DNA of 41,750 nt from NCBI GenBank assembly GCA_016282595.1, contig JAEEKV010000167.1, forward strand, positions 1 through 41,750, read 5' to 3'. This DNA is from Lachnospiraceae bacterium (GTDB lineage: Bacteria; Bacillota; Clostridia; Lachnospirales; Lachnospiraceae). Below the pieces are notes generated by a model that was given only the letters and a program-made list of their open reading frames with translations, did no database searches and was not told the DNA's origin. Position 1 is the stretch's first letter, and each line of letters opens with the position of its first letter. Below are positions 8,653 through 15,060 of the stretch, one piece after another. Both the position numbers and the translations under genes were made by a program.

Positions 8653-9951
8653 ATGGGAACAATATACATTACAGGACATAAAAATCCGGATCTGGACAGC
8701 GTTTGCAGCGCCTACGGCTACGCCAGCCTCATGAACCTGCAGGATCCCGATAACACCTATGTTCCGGTGAGATGCGGGCATTTGGCCTCTACCACCAGAA
8801 GCATATTGGAGCAGCTGGAGATCAATATCCCGGAATACAAAAGGGATGTTTTTCCCAAAGTGCGGGATGTGATGCTGTCGGATGAGCGGATGATCGATGT
8901 GGATGACGATCTTACCGCTGTAGCGGCGATCTATGAAAAGAATAATCCCAGTGCCATCCCCGTCTATGAAAAAGGAGAGTTCTTCGGTCTTTTGACCGTC
9001 GATGATATTACCAACTGGACCATGCGGGAGCTTTCCAAGGGAAGCAAGATCACTCAGATCCCCAAGGTCAGAGACATTATGACGCAGCAGGAGCCCGGCA
9101 TTGATGCGGATGAACTGTTTGACGAAGGCAAATCCATGCTGCAAAGCTCCAGCAAGCGCGGTCTTGCGGTTTATGATGAAAACGGTTATGCCGGATACGT
9201 AACCAGACGCTGTTTTTTGAAGCAGCCGAAAAACAACGTGATCCTGGTGGATCACAATGAATCCAGACAAAGTATTCAGGGAATCGAGACTGCCAATATC
9301 GTTGGGATCATCGATCACCACAGGCTGGATGCCATCAAGACGGAGCAGCCTATCTTTATCTGCGCAGAGCCTTTGGGGAGTACCTGTACCATTATCTACC
9401 AGCAATATATCAGAAATAACAGGACTCCTGATCCGGTTACTGCAAAGGTGTTGTTAACGGGCCTTATTTCCGATACCCTGATCCTGAAAAGCCCGACTAC
9501 AACGGGAGATGATGTGGTAGCCGCACATGTGCTGGCATCCATTTGCAGGGTGGATCTGGAAAGCTATGGTCTTTCCATGTTCAGCAGACTGGAGGGCCTG
9601 AAGGAAAGAGAACCCAAGGCTGCCATTACCTCCGATTTCAAGACCTATACCGAAAACGGTATCAAGATCGGTATCGGGCAATGTGAGGTAACCACCCTCA
9701 ACGATCTGAAGGACTATGCTGTAGAATATGCTGCGGCACTGGAAGAAATCAGAACCATGCAGGGACTCGGCTGGGCAGTTCTGATGATCACGGATGTGAT
9801 CCATGAGCACAGTGCCCTGATCTGTACCGAGCACAGATGCAACAGACATCTGCCCTATAAGCTTGTGGGCAAGAACCTGTTTGATATGCCTCATGTCATG
9901 AGCCGGAAGAAACAACTTCTTCCTGAGATTGTACATGCCATAGGAGAGTGA
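8653..9951 (+). CDS. ppaC: Manganese-dependent inorganic pyrophosphatase with CBS domains (family II)
   Basis: A 432-aa family II (DHH-type) pyrophosphatase, hydrolysing PPi to phosphate in the cytoplasm. The N-terminal motif GHKNPDLDS gives metal ligands H9, D13 and D15; the DHH motif is D221-H222-H223; the C-terminal DHHA2 domain ends with the SRKKQ substrate motif. Two CBS repeats (about 73-129 and 140-193) are inserted in the DHH domain. In known CBS-pyrophosphatases these bind adenine nucleotides and regulate activity. The DRTGG domain found in longer members is absent, which fits the length. AAAGGAG precedes ATG 8653. The next gene starts at or just after this stop. Confidence 0.92.
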   Translation: MGTIYITGHKNPDLDSVCSAYGYASLMNLQDPDNTYVPVRCGHLASTTRSILEQLEINIPEYKRDVFPKVRDVMLSDERMIDVDDDLTAVAAIYEKNNPSAIPVYEKGEFFGLLTVDDITNWTMRELSKGSKITQIPKVRDIMTQQEPGIDADELFDEGKSMLQSSSKRGLAVYDENGYAGYVTRRCFLKQPKNNVILVDHNESRQSIQGIETANIVGIIDHHRLDAIKTEQPIFICAEPLGSTCTIIYQQYIRNNRTPDPVTAKVLLTGLISDTLILKSPTTTGDDVVAAHVLASICRVDLESYGLSMFSRLEGLKEREPKAAITSDFKTYTENGIKIGIGQCEVTTLNDLKDYAVEYAAALEEIRTMQGLGWAVLMITDVIHEHSALICTEHRCNRHLPYKLVGKNLFDMPHVMSRKKQLLPEIVHAIGE

Positions 9952-9953
9952 CT

Positions 9954-11090
9954 TTGAAGGTGCGCTTTTGTCTGAAAACAGCGGGAGTGGGGCTGATCCT
10001 TTTTACAGCCCTGCTTCTGCTGAGTTTTTATACCCCCTTTTGCGATCTTTATGCAGAAAGGGTCTATCCTTATATTGCCGACGGATTGGGATCCTTGACG
10101 GCACAGCTTTCGTTTCCGCTTGGAGAGATTTTGATGTATGCCGCCAGCCTTTTTTTGCTATGCTGCATCCTGCTTGGCCTGCTCTTTTTAATCTTTCATA
10201 AAAACGCCGGTGTGAAACGGGGCTGTCTGCATGTTTACACTGCCTTGCTTTTGATCCTTGTGATCGCAGGGTTGGTGTATGAGCTGAACTGGTTTCTGGT
10301 GCTTCGAAGTTCTCTGCTGGGCCATGGCAATCCGAAGGAGGAAACCTTTACCTTAGAGCAGCTCCAGACTCTGAGAGGGGCCTTTGCCACAAGCATCAAC
10401 ACCATTGCAGAGGGCCAGGAACGGGACGAAGAAGGAGAACTTATTTATCCGGACAGAGAGGCAGCAGAGGAGGGCGTGGCCGAAGCTTTGCGGGGGCTGG
10501 GATCTGAGTTTTCCAGGTTAGAGGGAGCGTATCAAAAGTCCAAGCAGGCCCTTTGTTCCCAGATCCTGGATGCCATGGATATCGGAGGCTATACCTATCC
10601 TTATACCATGGAGGTGACCTATAACGGATATATCACGGATCTGTATTATCCCTCCCTCATCGCCCATGAGCAGTGCCACCATAAAGGTTATTACAGGGAG
10701 AATGAGGCGGTGTTTTTGGGGTGCCTTTCCCTGATGAGATCAGAGGATCCTTTCCTTCGGTATTCCGGACTTATTACGGCCTACAGCTTTTTGGACAATG
10801 CCTACTATGACCAGCTGCGCCATTTCTATGAAAAAGAGGAGGCCTTGCAGATCTATAAAAGCCAGGTAAATCTCTCTCAAACTGTCCGGGCAGATCTGGA
10901 TCAGGCCAGCCGGGCGGCAGCGGCCAGGTTGGAGGCAGAGCAGTCTGTTCCCAAGGCGGTACGTGATTCTGCCAAGGAGGTCTCTGATGTGGGCTGGGGT
11001 ACCCAGGGAAAGCTGCTGGATCAGGATAGCTATGACGGATCGGTGCAGTTGTTTTTGGAGTATTTTATGGGGGAGCAGGTTTACGAATGA
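9954..11090 (+). CDS. DUF3810 family membrane protein with HExxH motif
   Basis: An integral membrane protein of about 378 aa with three N-terminal hydrophobic segments (about residues 8-30, 55-85, 90-115) and a large extracytoplasmic or cytoplasmic domain. That domain has H-E-Q-C-H at H238-H242, followed by a downstream E-N-E-A, the layout of a zinc metallopeptidase site and typical of DUF3810. I choose TTG 9954 because AGGAG (9942-9946) is then seven bases upstream; the GTG at 9948 that overlaps the previous stop would leave no spacing. The tight junction with the pyrophosphatase gene suggests co-transcription. Peptidase activity is a family inference, not shown. Confidence 0.7.
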   Translation: MKVRFCLKTAGVGLILFTALLLLSFYTPFCDLYAERVYPYIADGLGSLTAQLSFPLGEILMYAASLFLLCCILLGLLFLIFHKNAGVKRGCLHVYTALLLILVIAGLVYELNWFLVLRSSLLGHGNPKEETFTLEQLQTLRGAFATSINTIAEGQERDEEGELIYPDREAAEEGVAEALRGLGSEFSRLEGAYQKSKQALCSQILDAMDIGGYTYPYTMEVTYNGYITDLYYPSLIAHEQCHHKGYYRENEAVFLGCLSLMRSEDPFLRYSGLITAYSFLDNAYYDQLRHFYEKEEALQIYKSQVNLSQTVRADLDQASRAAAARLEAEQSVPKAVRDSAKEVSDVGWGTQGKLLDQDSYDGSVQLFLEYFMGEQVYE

Positions 11091-11108
11091 CACCGAATTT
11101 GATATACT
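11080..11108 (+). promoter_or_regulatory. Sigma-A promoter for the CbiE/CbiT-like gene
   Basis: TTTACG, a 17-base spacer and TATACT, with a TGA extended -10 directly before it. It overlaps the end of the DUF3810 gene and lies 42 bases before the next start. Confidence 0.55.
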
Positions 11109-11149
11109 GACTATGTACAGATCCTATTACAGATCACAGGAGGCTTTCT

Positions 11150-12055
11150 ATGAGCGAACAATTATTTTCCAATCAGAACATTATTTCCTGGCTCCAGTAT
11201 TTTTCAGACCAGACCGATCTGGATCTGGAGCATGTCAAGCTTTTAGATATCACGGGTAAAAACAAAAATCTCATCCCCGCAGTGGAAGCACATCGGTGCG
11301 TACTGGTCTTTACCGAAGCCGGAAATACCGAGATCTTCTATAAGATGTGGGAAGTAGGCCTTGGGGAATGTGAGATCGTCTATAATGAGGGATCGGAGCC
11401 CCGGGGGCCCATTAAGCGCAACAAGGTCAACGAGATGATCGATCGCGGCATCAATGCATCCGCAGGAATGATCGTGTTAAATCCCAATGCCCGTAACACT
11501 CTTCGTTTCGGCATGGACAACACCCAGTTTGCTCTCGGCAGTGTAAAATATGTGGGCTCCGAGATCCGAACCGTGCTGCTGTCTAAGATGAAGATCCATG
11601 AAAGTAAGAATATCTGCGTAATCTCCGGTGAATCCATTGCCGTAGAGGCTGCCATGACAGCAGGCGAAGGCACCGTTATCGCAGTAGAGTATAAGGAACG
11701 GGATCGGGAGACCATGGAAGAGAATGTAAGCCGCTTCGGTCTTTCCAATGTGGAGATCGTTGACCATGTGGGAGCGGATACCATGGACAAGCTTCCGGTT
11801 CCCGAAACCACTATGCTGGTGGCTTCCGCATCTTTGGAAAATGAACTGGCTTATCTGACAAAGATCAATCCTGAGATGGAATTTGTGATCTACACCCTGG
11901 ACTTTGGCGTAGCAGGTTCCATTCGTAAGATCTTAGAGCAGTACAACATCGGAGACATCACCATCCTGCAGATCGCCGTTTCCAAGCTTACCAGCAGGAA
12001 TGTATTTGAAAACCAGCCTGCTCCCTGGATCATTACGGGAAAAGGAAAAGCCTGA
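11150..12055 (+). CDS. CbiE/CbiT-like precorrin methylase family protein, probably not a standard methylase
   Basis: The 301-aa protein resembles a fused CbiE-CbiT (precorrin-6Y/7 methylase and decarboxylase). Residues 50-130 look like CbiE (VLVFTEAGNTEIFYKMWEVG, then an NEG-EPRGPIKR segment). Residues 138-300 follow the CbiT pattern (IRTVLLSKMKI ... SIAVEAAMTAGEGTVIAVE ... NVSRFGLSNVEIVDH). However, the CbiT SAM-binding loop, normally DIGAGTGS, reads CVISGESI at 156-163, so the glycine-rich signature is lost. No other cobalamin gene is nearby. AGGAGG stands before ATG 11150. The fold assignment is fairly sure; the function is not, and methyltransferase activity is doubtful. Confidence 0.6.
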   Translation: MSEQLFSNQNIISWLQYFSDQTDLDLEHVKLLDITGKNKNLIPAVEAHRCVLVFTEAGNTEIFYKMWEVGLGECEIVYNEGSEPRGPIKRNKVNEMIDRGINASAGMIVLNPNARNTLRFGMDNTQFALGSVKYVGSEIRTVLLSKMKIHESKNICVISGESIAVEAAMTAGEGTVIAVEYKERDRETMEENVSRFGLSNVEIVDHVGADTMDKLPVPETTMLVASASLENELAYLTKINPEMEFVIYTLDFGVAGSIRKILEQYNIGDITILQIAVSKLTSRNVFENQPAPWIITGKGKA

Positions 12056-12079
12056 ATCTAAGCACTATTACCTGTTTTT

Positions 12080-12167
12080 GAGCGCTGTTTTGTGCATAAT
12101 TTTTCGTAAACGTTTTCGAGAATGTTTCGACAATATCCATATTGCACAATAAAACGGCGCTCTTTTT
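12080..12167 (+). terminator. Two-tier long hairpin with T-tract (terminator or structured RNA)
   Basis: The outer arms run 12080-12096 and 12143-12162 (GAGCGCTGTTTT pairing with AAAACGGCGCTC, then GTGCA with TGCAC across a three-base bulge). The inner arms are 12104-12114 and 12121-12130 (TCGTAAACGTT with AATGTTTCGA, one bulge). TTTTT follows. It starts 24 bases after the CbiE/CbiT-like gene. The T-tract says terminator; the size and the second tier are unusual for one. Confidence 0.6.
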
Positions 12168-12277
12168 GTGTTTATTGTATAAATACCGCCTTGAAGGATG
12201 CTTCCCAAAGGTGCATACTATAATCGTCGCAGGAAAACAAATGCGGCAGGTGCATGAGGCACCGGAAGGAGGTTATT

Positions 12278-12517
12278 ATGAAAATCTATAACATCGAGAA
12301 CACAGACAAATTCATCAAGACTCTTACAGAGTGCAAGGGTGAGGTTGAGCTCATCAACAAGAGCGGCAGCCACATCGCATTAAAGGATGAGAACCTGGAT
12401 GTACTCAAGAGTGTTTGCACAGACAACACCATCAAAGAGCTTGAGATCAACTTTTCCGATGGTCAGGATGCGGTAAAGATGTTCCAGTTCCTTACCGGAA
12501 TGACCAACGTGGCTTAA
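12278..12517 (+). CDS. Small hypothetical protein (79 aa)
   Basis: Begins MKIYNIENTDKFIKTLTECK and ends MFQFLTGMTNVA. It is soluble, with no membrane segment or metal motif, and two Cys. The start ATG 12278 has AAGGAGG six bases upstream, the strongest ribosome binding site in this area; an earlier in-frame ATG (12254) has none. A consensus -10 (TATAAT, 12219-12224) lies upstream, with no clear -35. The gene is flanked by a long hairpin upstream and by a hairpin plus strong terminator downstream, so it is probably a well-expressed monocistronic unit. I do not recognise the family. Confidence 0.75.
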   Translation: MKIYNIENTDKFIKTLTECKGEVELINKSGSHIALKDENLDVLKSVCTDNTIKELEINFSDGQDAVKMFQFLTGMTNVA

Positions 12518-12538
12518 AGCCACCTTTCCCTTTGATCC

Positions 12539-12559
12539 CGGATCGGTGCATCCGATCCG
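12539..12559 (+). other. Perfect 8-bp hairpin downstream of the small gene
   Basis: CGGATCGG and CCGATCCG are exact inverted repeats around a TGCAT loop. No T-tract follows, so it is not itself a terminator. The terminator lies 34 bases further on. Confidence 0.5.
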
Positions 12560-12592
12560 TTCCCTATAACAACCAGTTTTGTTCATATATAG

Positions 12593-12629
12593 AAAAACGC
12601 AGGTCAGAAAACTCTGATCTGCGTTTTTT
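12593..12629. terminator. Bidirectional intrinsic terminator between small gene and tRNA cluster
   Basis: A stem of about 13 base pairs (AACGCAGGTCAGA with TCTGATCTGCGTT, one G-T pair) and an AAAC loop. It is preceded by a run of A and followed by TTTTTT, so it can stop transcription of the plus-strand small gene and of the minus-strand tRNAs. Confidence 0.85.
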
Positions 12630-12631
12630 CG

Positions 12632-12715
12632 TGCCCGCGACCGGAATCGAACCGGTACTGTATTGCTACAACAGGATTTTAAGTCCTGCGCGTCTGCCAG
12701 TTCCGCCACGCGGGC
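12632..12715 (-). tRNA. tRNA-Leu (TAA)
   Basis: On the minus strand an 84-nt cloverleaf with acceptor arms GCCCGCG / CGCGGGC, discriminator A, a long variable arm and the T-loop GGTTCGATTCC. The anticodon loop CTTAAAA sits on stem CAGGA/TCCTG, giving anticodon TAA. CCA is not encoded. Confidence 0.92.
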
Positions 12716-12722
12716 GCTATGA

Positions 12723-12824
12723 GCACTTAGCAACCGTATTTTGGTTGCTTACGTGCGAATGCGCACCTGGACACTTAATGAAATCGAGCCGTCAGGCGAA
12801 GATTGAATTTAGTGAACATGGTGC
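12723..12824. repeat. Three consecutive palindromes in the tRNA spacer
   Basis: Hairpin 1: GCAC-TAGCAACC (12723-12735) with GGTTGC-GTGC (12743-12756). Hairpin 2: GTGCG/CGCAC (12753-12766). Hairpin 3: GCACC...GGTGC at 12763-12824 enclosing CACTTAAT-AAATC / GATT-AATTTAGTG and an inner GCC-GTCA-GGC. The nested arms look like a palindromic intergenic element. No other copy is seen in the window. Confidence 0.5.
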
Positions 12825-12835
12825 TACCGGAACAA

Positions 12836-12909
12836 CGACCCAGACGGGACTCGAACCCGTGACCTCCGCCGTGACAGGGCGGCGCTCTAACCAACTGAGC
12901 CACTGGGCC
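12836..12909 (-). tRNA. tRNA-Asp (GTC)
   Basis: A 74-nt minus-strand cloverleaf with acceptor arms GGCCCAG / CTGGGTC, discriminator G, T-loop GGTTCGAGTCC, and anticodon loop CTGTCAC on stem CCGCC/GGCGG. The anticodon is GTC; G73 fits aspartate. Confidence 0.94.
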
Positions 12910-12940
12910 AGGTAAAACCGATAGAAACCGGTTTCACAAG

Positions 12941-13014
12941 TGGACCTTCGGGGACTCGAACCCAGGACCGACCGGTTATGAGCCGGTTGCTCTAACCGAC
13001 TGAGCTAAAGGTCC
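12941..13014 (-). tRNA. tRNA with CAT anticodon (Ile2 or elongator Met)
   Basis: A 74-nt minus-strand cloverleaf with acceptor arms GGACCTT / AAGGTCC, discriminator A, and anticodon loop CTCATAA on stem ACCGG/CCGGT. The anticodon is CAT. The GGACCTT acceptor and body resemble, from memory, the Firmicute Ile2 tRNA whose C34 becomes lysidine, rather than initiator Met. Elongator Met cannot be excluded by eye. Confidence 0.9.
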
Positions 13015-13029
13015 ATATCATAAGAAAAA

Positions 13030-13102
13030 AGCCGATGATCGGACTCGAACCGATAACCTGCTGATTACAAATCAGCTGCTCTGCCAATTGAGCCACATCG
13101 GC
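13030..13102 (-). tRNA. tRNA-Thr (TGT)
   Basis: A 73-nt minus-strand cloverleaf with acceptor arms GCCGATG / CATCGGC, T-loop GGTTCGAGTCC, and anticodon loop TTTGTAA on stem GCTGA/TCAGC. The anticodon is TGT. Its 5' half is duplicated just upstream as a broken copy. Confidence 0.94.
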
Positions 13103-13113
13103 TTATAAAATAT

Positions 13114-13198
13114 ACAGCTGATTTGTAATCAGCTGCTCTGCCTACAAATGACTCATTTCATTCCTCATTTGTCATGAATTGAGCCACATCGGCTTATA
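13114..13198 (-). pseudogene. Broken 5' half of tRNA-Thr with hairpin insertion
   Basis: The 5' half of tRNA-Thr is repeated: 13177-13198 equals 13086-13107 (22 bases) and 13128-13142 equals 13071-13085 (15 bases). Between them, in the D-loop, is a 34-base insert (13143-13176) whose ends are ACAAATGA and TCATTTGT. The anticodon loop is inverted relative to the real gene (TTACAAA instead of TTTGTAA on the minus strand), and no T-arm or 3' acceptor follows. It cannot make a tRNA. Confidence 0.85.
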
Positions 13199-13242
13199 AC
13201 AACCAATAACGTGTTCTTTTTTTGCACGTCACGGCAAAGAAT

Positions 13243-13271
13243 AGAGTACCATTTTGAGGTATATCTGTCAA
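13243..13271 (-). promoter_or_regulatory. Promoter of the tRNA cluster
   Basis: On the minus strand a perfect TTGACA, a 17-base spacer and TACTCT. It points at the tRNA genes and would transcribe the broken tRNA-Thr half first. Confidence 0.6.
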
Positions 13272-13385
13272 GATATTTCCTATACATATCATTTTTTCAG
13301 TCTATACACAAACTATACCAGGCAAAAGTGTCTGATGCTTTTGCTGGCTGAATACCCGTGATGGGTTGCGGGAAATGGGCAGAAA

Positions 13386-13414
13386 GAGACAAAAGAGTGT
13401 TCTTATGATAAAAT
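13386..13414 (+). promoter_or_regulatory. Promoter of the GH32 gene
   Basis: GAGACA, 17 bases, TAAAAT, with a TGA extended -10. It lies 39 bases before the start codon. Confidence 0.5.
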
Positions 13415-13453
13415 GTGATACAACCATGAGCAGAAAAACGGAGGAGATCATTT

Positions 13454-14587
13454 ATGCTGCTGCGTCCCGGTATCCATTTTACACCCGGCTACGGATGGAT
13501 CAATGATCCTAACGGCCTGATTATCTATCAGGACCGGTATCATATCTTTTTTCAGCACAATCCAAAGGGACTGGTCTGGGACTCTATGCATTGGGGACAT
13601 GCAGTATCTGAGGATCTCATGCATTGGAAGCAGCTTCCCATTGCCCTCTATCCGGATGAGATGGGGGATATCTACTCTGGTAGTTGTGTGCTTGATAAAG
13701 AAAACAGAAGTGGTTTGGGAAGCACTAAGGTTCCGCCGCTTTTGGCTTTTTACACCTCTCACCATCCTGAGACGAAAAGAGAACAGCAATGCCTTGCCTA
13801 CAGTTTGGATGGGGAAACTTTTGAAAAGTATGAGGGAAATCCCATTATCAAAGGCTTTGAGCATACCCCTGCCAGGGATCCCCATGTTTTTGCGAATTCC
13901 ATCCGGGGTGGTTTTAGCCTGTGTATTACCATGGAAGACCGGATAGATTTTTACCATTCCGAGAACTTTTTATCCTGGGAGAAAACAGGGGAATATCATC
14001 TCCCTGCAGCTGCCTTTCAGGGCATGATCGAATGCCCTTGTATGACCTTTTTGCAAGCAGAAGGTGAGGATACAAAAAAGGCTGTCCTTTTGATGAGTAT
14101 GGATGTTCCGGAAAGTGAGTATCGGAAATTTCCCAAAGGGTGTAAACCTCATTCCAGGCTGATGCAATACCTGGTGGGGGAATTTGACGGAGATACCTTC
14201 CGGGAAACGGATCCGATAAAGGGCCCCCGGCTGGTTGATGCCGGAAATGATTTTTATGCAGGCACTGTTTTTTCCAATTGTGAGGATACCATTTTGATGG
14301 CGTGGCTCGGAAACTCCAAAGAGAGTATGCAGATTCCCACAGAGCAGGAGGGCTTTCGGGGGATCCTCAGTTTTCCCAGAAAGCTGTCTCTGGTAAAATC
14401 GGAAAACGGATATGTCCTCAGACAGGAGTTTTACCCGGCTGATCTGAAAGGCTGCAAAGAGGTTACTTTTACAGAGGAGCCGGGAAGGCAAACACTACAG
14501 GATCACTGCGTATCGGAAACCATCTCTCAAAAGGGGCTGGTGGCTAAGACCAATTATATAAGCCGGGAATCATTGGGGGAAGAATAG
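13454..14587 (+). CDS. GH32 beta-fructofuranosidase (sucrose/fructan hydrolase), C-terminally short
   Basis: The 377-aa protein is a glycoside hydrolase family 32 enzyme, hydrolysing terminal beta-fructoside bonds in sucrose or fructans. The nucleophile motif WINDPNG gives D18, the ARDP motif gives D142 (transition-state stabiliser), and IECP gives the acid/base E193. FYTS and the GILSFPR segment are also present. No signal peptide, so it is cytoplasmic. Typical bacterial members are about 450-500 aa with a C-terminal beta-sandwich; here the protein ends about 100 residues early with a weakly conserved tail, so that module is largely missing. GGAGG precedes ATG 13454. No sugar transporter or regulator is adjacent, and the next gene starts one base after the stop. 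Confidence 0.88.
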   Translation: MLLRPGIHFTPGYGWINDPNGLIIYQDRYHIFFQHNPKGLVWDSMHWGHAVSEDLMHWKQLPIALYPDEMGDIYSGSCVLDKENRSGLGSTKVPPLLAFYTSHHPETKREQQCLAYSLDGETFEKYEGNPIIKGFEHTPARDPHVFANSIRGGFSLCITMEDRIDFYHSENFLSWEKTGEYHLPAAAFQGMIECPCMTFLQAEGEDTKKAVLLMSMDVPESEYRKFPKGCKPHSRLMQYLVGEFDGDTFRETDPIKGPRLVDAGNDFYAGTVFSNCEDTILMAWLGNSKESMQIPTEQEGFRGILSFPRKLSLVKSENGYVLRQEFYPADLKGCKEVTFTEEPGRQTLQDHCVSETISQKGLVAKTNYISRESLGEE

Positions 14588-14588
14588 A

Positions 14589-14879
14589 ATGGATCAACAA
14601 AGAGAATGGATCAGGGCAAGAGAAGGGCTTTTGAATGCCATCATAGAGCTGGGGTTTGAGGAAGAACTGGGCATACAAATTGCAAAGCAGCTGGGAAGTC
14701 CAAAAGCCATACAGAGGATGACGGCCTATCTATACAATGAGAAACCGAAAAGTATTGAGGTCGTAGTGGATGAAATGCTGGCCATCTGCAGTGAGATTGA
14801 GACCTGGAGAAAGAAGAAGGAAGCCGAGGAGGCAAACGCCAGGTATAATGAGATGCTCTATTATGGCTTGGGAAAGTGA
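14589..14879 (+). CDS. Small hypothetical helical protein
   Basis: A 96-aa charged, helix-rich protein (MDQQREWIRAREGLL ... EEANARYNEMLYYGLGK) without membrane segments or Cys. The start lies one base after the GH32 stop. No domain recognised. The coding frame ends with a repetitive KKKEAEEA stretch. Probably co-transcribed with the sucrase, but a role in sugar use is not supported. Confidence 0.65.
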   Translation: MDQQREWIRAREGLLNAIIELGFEEELGIQIAKQLGSPKAIQRMTAYLYNEKPKSIEVVVDEMLAICSEIETWRKKKEAEEANARYNEMLYYGLGK

Positions 14880-14969
14880 TATAACCCCACTTTATCACGA
14901 GCGATAAGAGCCTCGTATTTTACAGAAAGATACCGCAGTGATAGGATAGAGATCACAAAAAGCCGCTAC

Positions 14970-14998
14970 TTGTGCAGGAGCTACAGGTGTGCTATACT
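14970..14998 (+). promoter_or_regulatory. Promoter of the vitamin B6 module
   Basis: TTGTGC, a 17-base spacer and TATACT, with an extended TGC before the -10. The leader to the start codon at 15061 is about 55 bases and contains no obvious riboswitch. Confidence 0.65.
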
Positions 14999-15060
14999 TC
15001 CCTTGTGTGTCTATGGGACATGACAACTATAAAACTATCGATTACAAGGGGGATTTAAAC

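Noticed and set aside
12532-12915. Plus-strand open frame across the tRNA cluster
   Set aside because: It spans the terminator and two tRNA genes on the other strand and has no ribosome binding site.
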